A stretch of 64,000 nucleotides of DNA from Desulfosudis oleivorans Hxd3 (lineage in GTDB: Bacteria > Desulfobacterota > Desulfobacteria > Desulfobacterales > Desulfosudaceae): contig NC_009943.1 of assembly GCF_000018405.1 (NCBI RefSeq), forward strand, positions 3,599,001-3,663,000, given 5' to 3'. Within the stretch, counting starts at the first letter, position 1. Every line of letters begins with the position of its first letter. The notes under the pieces are model-generated. The model was given only the letters and a program-made list of their open reading frames with translations, ran no database searches and had not been told where the DNA came from. The position numbers and the translations under genes are program-made. Of this stretch, positions 62,602 through 64,000 are shown piece by piece.

Positions 62602-62737
62602 TCAAATGCGATGCCGCGGTTGTTTTTTTACCAGCCATTAATGTAGATGGATCGCCCCAAATAGTCAAGATCAAAGCCATAGGGCGGGAAACAGACGGAG
62701 CAGCAGGGCCGGCGCCGGCAGGTTTATTCAAGGCCGA

Positions 62738-63076
62738 TCAGGAACCCTTTTTCTTTTTTGCCTTTGGCTTCTTTTTCTTCATCTTTGCGATTTCTTCTTC
62801 CACCTCCTCGGCCCCTTCGGCGTAAAAAGCCGCCTCATCCGGATCCAGCTCGTGCAGCAGCCGCAGAAACTCGCCCGCGTGCACCCGCTCCTCATCGGCG
62901 ATGTCCTTTAACACCTCAATGGCCATTTTGTTGTCCGTGGATTCAGCCAGCTGCATGTAAAGCTGAATGGCCTCATATTCGGCGGCCACCATGAAACGAA
63001 TGGCCCTCACCAGTTCGGCATGGGTCAGCTTGCGATTGTTCTTCAGTCCTGAAAATGGTGATCCAAACTCCGGCAT
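62738..63076 (-). CDS. Rubrerythrin/ferritin-like diiron protein
   Basis: 112 residues. Two helix motifs carry metal ligands: AAEYEAIQLYMQLAE and IADEERVHAGEFLRLL (E..ExxH). The start MPEFGSPFSGLKNNRKLT and a Lys-rich tail (KMKKKKPKAKKKKG) are added. It resembles the ferritin-like modules linked with encapsulin shells, but no shell gene is in the window. GGAGG precedes the ATG. Confidence 0.8.
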   Translation of the reverse strand: MPEFGSPFSGLKNNRKLTHAELVRAIRFMVAAEYEAIQLYMQLAESTDNKMAIEVLKDIADEERVHAGEFLRLLHELDPDEAAFYAEGAEEVEEEIAKMKKKKPKAKKKKGS

Positions 63077-63193
63077 GTGATCCTCCTTTTCTGTTGACAG
63101 GTTTAATTGGTTTTTTCAAAACCCCGGTTTACCGGGGATTACAATCAATACGGGCAAACTCAAACTTCTGCCCGGCTATGGCCGTCTCGTACA

Positions 63194-63436
63194 TCATCCC
63201 ACAAGATACAAAACAATCAGGGGCACCAGGTTGAAAACAAGGATATTGATCTTGTAAAGCGCCATGGCCCCGTAGTGGATGGCATCAAACTGCTGAACCG
63301 ACAGTTGGAACCATCGACCGTGAAACCGGTACATCCAGTCGTGGGTAAACATGAAAAAAAGAAACCACCACAGCAGAAAGCCATAGTTGATGAGGGTGGA
63401 CCACAGAAGAATGTTGCGAACCATTGCCATGTCCAT
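63194..63436 (-). CDS. DUF6868 family membrane protein
   Basis: 80 residues from ATG 63436 (GGAGG five bases upstream). ILLWSTLINYGFLLWWFLFF and NILVFNLVPLIVLYLVG are membrane helices, with HDWMYRFHGRWFQLSVQQFDAIHYGAMALYK between. Function unknown. Confidence 0.8.
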   Translation of the reverse strand: MDMAMVRNILLWSTLINYGFLLWWFLFFMFTHDWMYRFHGRWFQLSVQQFDAIHYGAMALYKINILVFNLVPLIVLYLVG

Positions 63437-63544
63437 TGGCGCCTCCATGGCATAGGGGTTTTTTGGAAGCATTCAGCCGTAAAAAAGGCGATCCTGACGG
63501 ACAAGGCCACAATACTGCCGATTCCCTGTAAATGTCAAACACTC

Positions 63545-63829
63545 TCAAACCGGCAGGGGGTGGCCGTTGAGAAAAATCCGCAATACGCCGTTGCCATCCG
63601 CTGCCAGTACCACGTTAGCTTCCCTGCCCCCGGCCAGTTCCGGATAAGCGGCCCGAAGCGCGGCAAAATCCCATGTTTCCAGGGCCTGTTGCAGCAGCTC
63701 CAGTTGCTGTTCCATCATGGGGTCCGGGCTGGTTCCCGGCTTCAGACAGGTCGACAGCAGCCGGTTGTAGACCCGCTTTGTTTCGGTCTGAATACAGTGT
63801 TTTGAAAGGTCTAAGGGAATGCGTACCAT
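63545..63829 (-). CDS. Unknown 94-aa protein
   Basis: Start MVRIPLDLSK at 63829; the ribosome site is weak. In-frame codons upstream lie in the dispersed repeat and are not part of it. The helical middle (MMEQQLELLQQALETWDFAALRAAYPELAGG) and short strand end (NVVLAADGNGVLRIFLNG) look like a real protein. No family recognised. Confidence 0.55.
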   Translation of the reverse strand: MVRIPLDLSKHCIQTETKRVYNRLLSTCLKPGTSPDPMMEQQLELLQQALETWDFAALRAAYPELAGGREANVVLAADGNGVLRIFLNGHPLPV

Positions 63830-63889
63830 CTGGTCCACTCTTGATCTGGTTGCGGTGATTACCAAAGACCCTCGGCCTCTGCCCCGTTG

Positions 63890-64000
63890 TAGCGCAGCCG
63901 AAACGAAAATGATTTTTCGGAAAAAGCGAAAATGCTGTTTGAGTACCGCGAAAGCGGGCGAGTTCATTTTCGCGCCGAAAAATTATTTGAGTGAGGGAAG
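63890..64000 (+). repeat. Dispersed repeat, 5' part, running off the window end
   Basis: Matches 58026-58136; contains GCGCAGCCGAAACGAAAATG and CGCGCCGAAAAATTATTTGA. Confidence 0.75.

Noticed and set aside
1-64000. CRISPR arrays, rRNA genes, prophage or transposase genes
   Set aside because: No regularly spaced direct repeats, rRNA-like sequence or transposase/phage proteins seen anywhere in the window.

Overview
The window looks like chromosomal DNA from a strictly anaerobic, GC-rich member of the Desulfobacterota (a Desulfobacterales-type sulfate reducer). Pointers to this are an octaheme cytochrome c with its cytochrome b, a split-Soret diheme cytochrome, a ferredoxin-linked 2-oxoacid oxidoreductase (korDABC), several radical SAM proteins and what appears to be a selenocysteine-containing sulfur transporter. 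The lineage is inferred from gene content, not from a search.

Layout. 0-6 kb (+): DUF4403 protein (cut by the window edge), B12/radical SAM protein, a patch of dispersed palindromic repeats, DUF2721 protein, MFS transporter, DUF374 acyltransferase, nucleoside deaminase. 5.9-8.2 kb (-): cytochrome b and octaheme cytochrome c. 8.5-15.4 kb (-): one operon, livM-livH-livK-livG-livF-acyl-CoA synthetase, behind a good TTGACA promoter. 15.4-22.6 kb (-): CorA, two MscS-type channels, a YeeE/YedE pair and a split-Soret cytochrome. The first YeeE half has an in-frame UGA at its conserved cysteine, followed by a bacterial SECIS-like hairpin, so it is probably a selenoprotein that standard gene calling would truncate. 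22.7-27.8 kb (-): radical SAM-korDABC-hemW operon. 28.0-32.2 kb (+): a 1230-residue exported NHL/FN3/transglutaminase/TPR protein and a small exported partner. 32.2-51.0 kb (-): a long information-processing block in transcription order infC-rpmI-rplT-pheS-pheT-merR, tRNA-Gly(CCC)-rimP-nusA-infB-DUF503-rbfA-nrnA-truB-rpsO-pnp-dut-MBL hydrolase, then a divergent protein kinase. infC starts at a rare AUA codon. 51.4-55.0 kb (+): ftsH-folP-coaX.

55.2-57.7 kb is a small AT-richer island on the minus strand. I read it as an integrase-less integron cassette array. It has two attC sites, and two cassette starts match their own attC R'' boxes exactly. An outward promoter sits in front of it. The cargo is an OmlA/BamE-like lipoprotein, a pair of overlapping unknown genes, and a TIR-domain protein that is a candidate anti-phage NADase. 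A 38-bp perfect palindrome and inverted 25-bp repeats surround it. 58-64 kb: nitroreductase (+), then (-) a 54-aa small protein, a zinc-ribbon/pseudo-receiver protein, two PilT-type ATPases, YggT, a ferritin-like protein, DUF6868 and an unknown protein, interspersed with copies of a ~190-bp dispersed repeat.

The two most notable items are the Sec-containing YeeE (19641..20171) and the integron cassette array with the TIR gene (55236..57641).
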